Positions 5,341 through 5,368 of a DNA stretch of 5,368 nucleotides are shown in pieces. Both the position numbers and the translations under genes were made by a program. The notes under the pieces are model-generated. The model searched no databases. It was not told where the DNA came from and saw only the letters and a list, made by a program, of their open reading frames with translations. Source of the DNA: Candidatus Zixiibacteriota bacterium (lineage in GTDB: Bacteria > Zixibacteria > MSB-5A5 > CAIYYT01); contig JAPLUP010000334.1 in NCBI GenBank assembly GCA_026397575.1, forward strand, positions 1 to 5,368, read 5' to 3'. Every line of letters begins with the position of its first letter. The stretch's first letter is position 1.

Positions 5341-5368
5341 GCAAAAAGGAAGAGTCTGCCGAAGCTGC

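Noticed and set aside
1..5368. CRISPR arrays, tRNA or rRNA genes, insertion sequences, toxin-antitoxin or defence genes
   Set aside because: I looked on both strands and saw no spaced short repeats, no transposase or nuclease motifs and no RNA gene signatures. The only repeats are protein modules.

Overview
This window holds three complete genes, all on the minus strand, and all three encode proteins with N-terminal export signals. Two of them are multidomain secreted proteins whose C-termini match the 'NxPNPFNP ... GxxxxxLxxGxHxxxWdG ... ASGxYfYrL ... KMxLxK' pattern. That pattern is typical of type IX secretion (T9SS type A) sorting domains and the related FlgD-like Ig fold. It is common in the Fibrobacteres-Chlorobi-Bacteroidetes (FCB) superphylum and its uncultured relatives. 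With the balanced base composition, the E. coli-like promoters and Shine-Dalgarno sites, and the third gene (a DUF4412-like exported protein), the window looks like the chromosome of an uncultured FCB-group bacterium. A Zixibacteria-like lineage is my best guess; this is inference from protein style, not from a marker gene.

Layout in transcription order (right to left). Positions 5150-5368 hold no gene. They contain a good sigma70-type promoter (TTGACA, 16 nt, TATATT), a leader of about 157 nt, and a strong Shine-Dalgarno site. Positions 3128-5149 encode a 673-residue secreted protein: cohesin-like domain, BACON-like Ig domain, two 'WNLIS' repeats, one 'TPTxxW' module and a C-terminal sorting domain. 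After a 59-nt gap with no visible terminator comes a second secreted protein (1377-3068). It is built as A-B-A-B plus a C-terminal sorting domain; A is the same 'TPTxxW' module and B is a NEW3-like Ig domain. A hairpin with a UUCG tetraloop at about 1318-1350 ends this likely two-gene operon. A separate promoter (TTTAAT, 17 nt, TATAAT, behind an A-tract) drives the last gene (88-1146), an exported DUF4412-like protein with a long charged linker.

The two multidomain proteins are probably displayed on, or released from, the cell surface, and may act in adhesion, carbohydrate contact or envelope architecture. No catalytic domain is visible in either. The most notable features are the nearly identical 276-bp B repeats inside one gene, set against clearly diverged A modules, and the recurrence of the A module in both neighbouring genes. 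I see no RNA gene, mobile element, CRISPR array or defence system. The window looks like surface-protein chromosome rather than a new molecular system.
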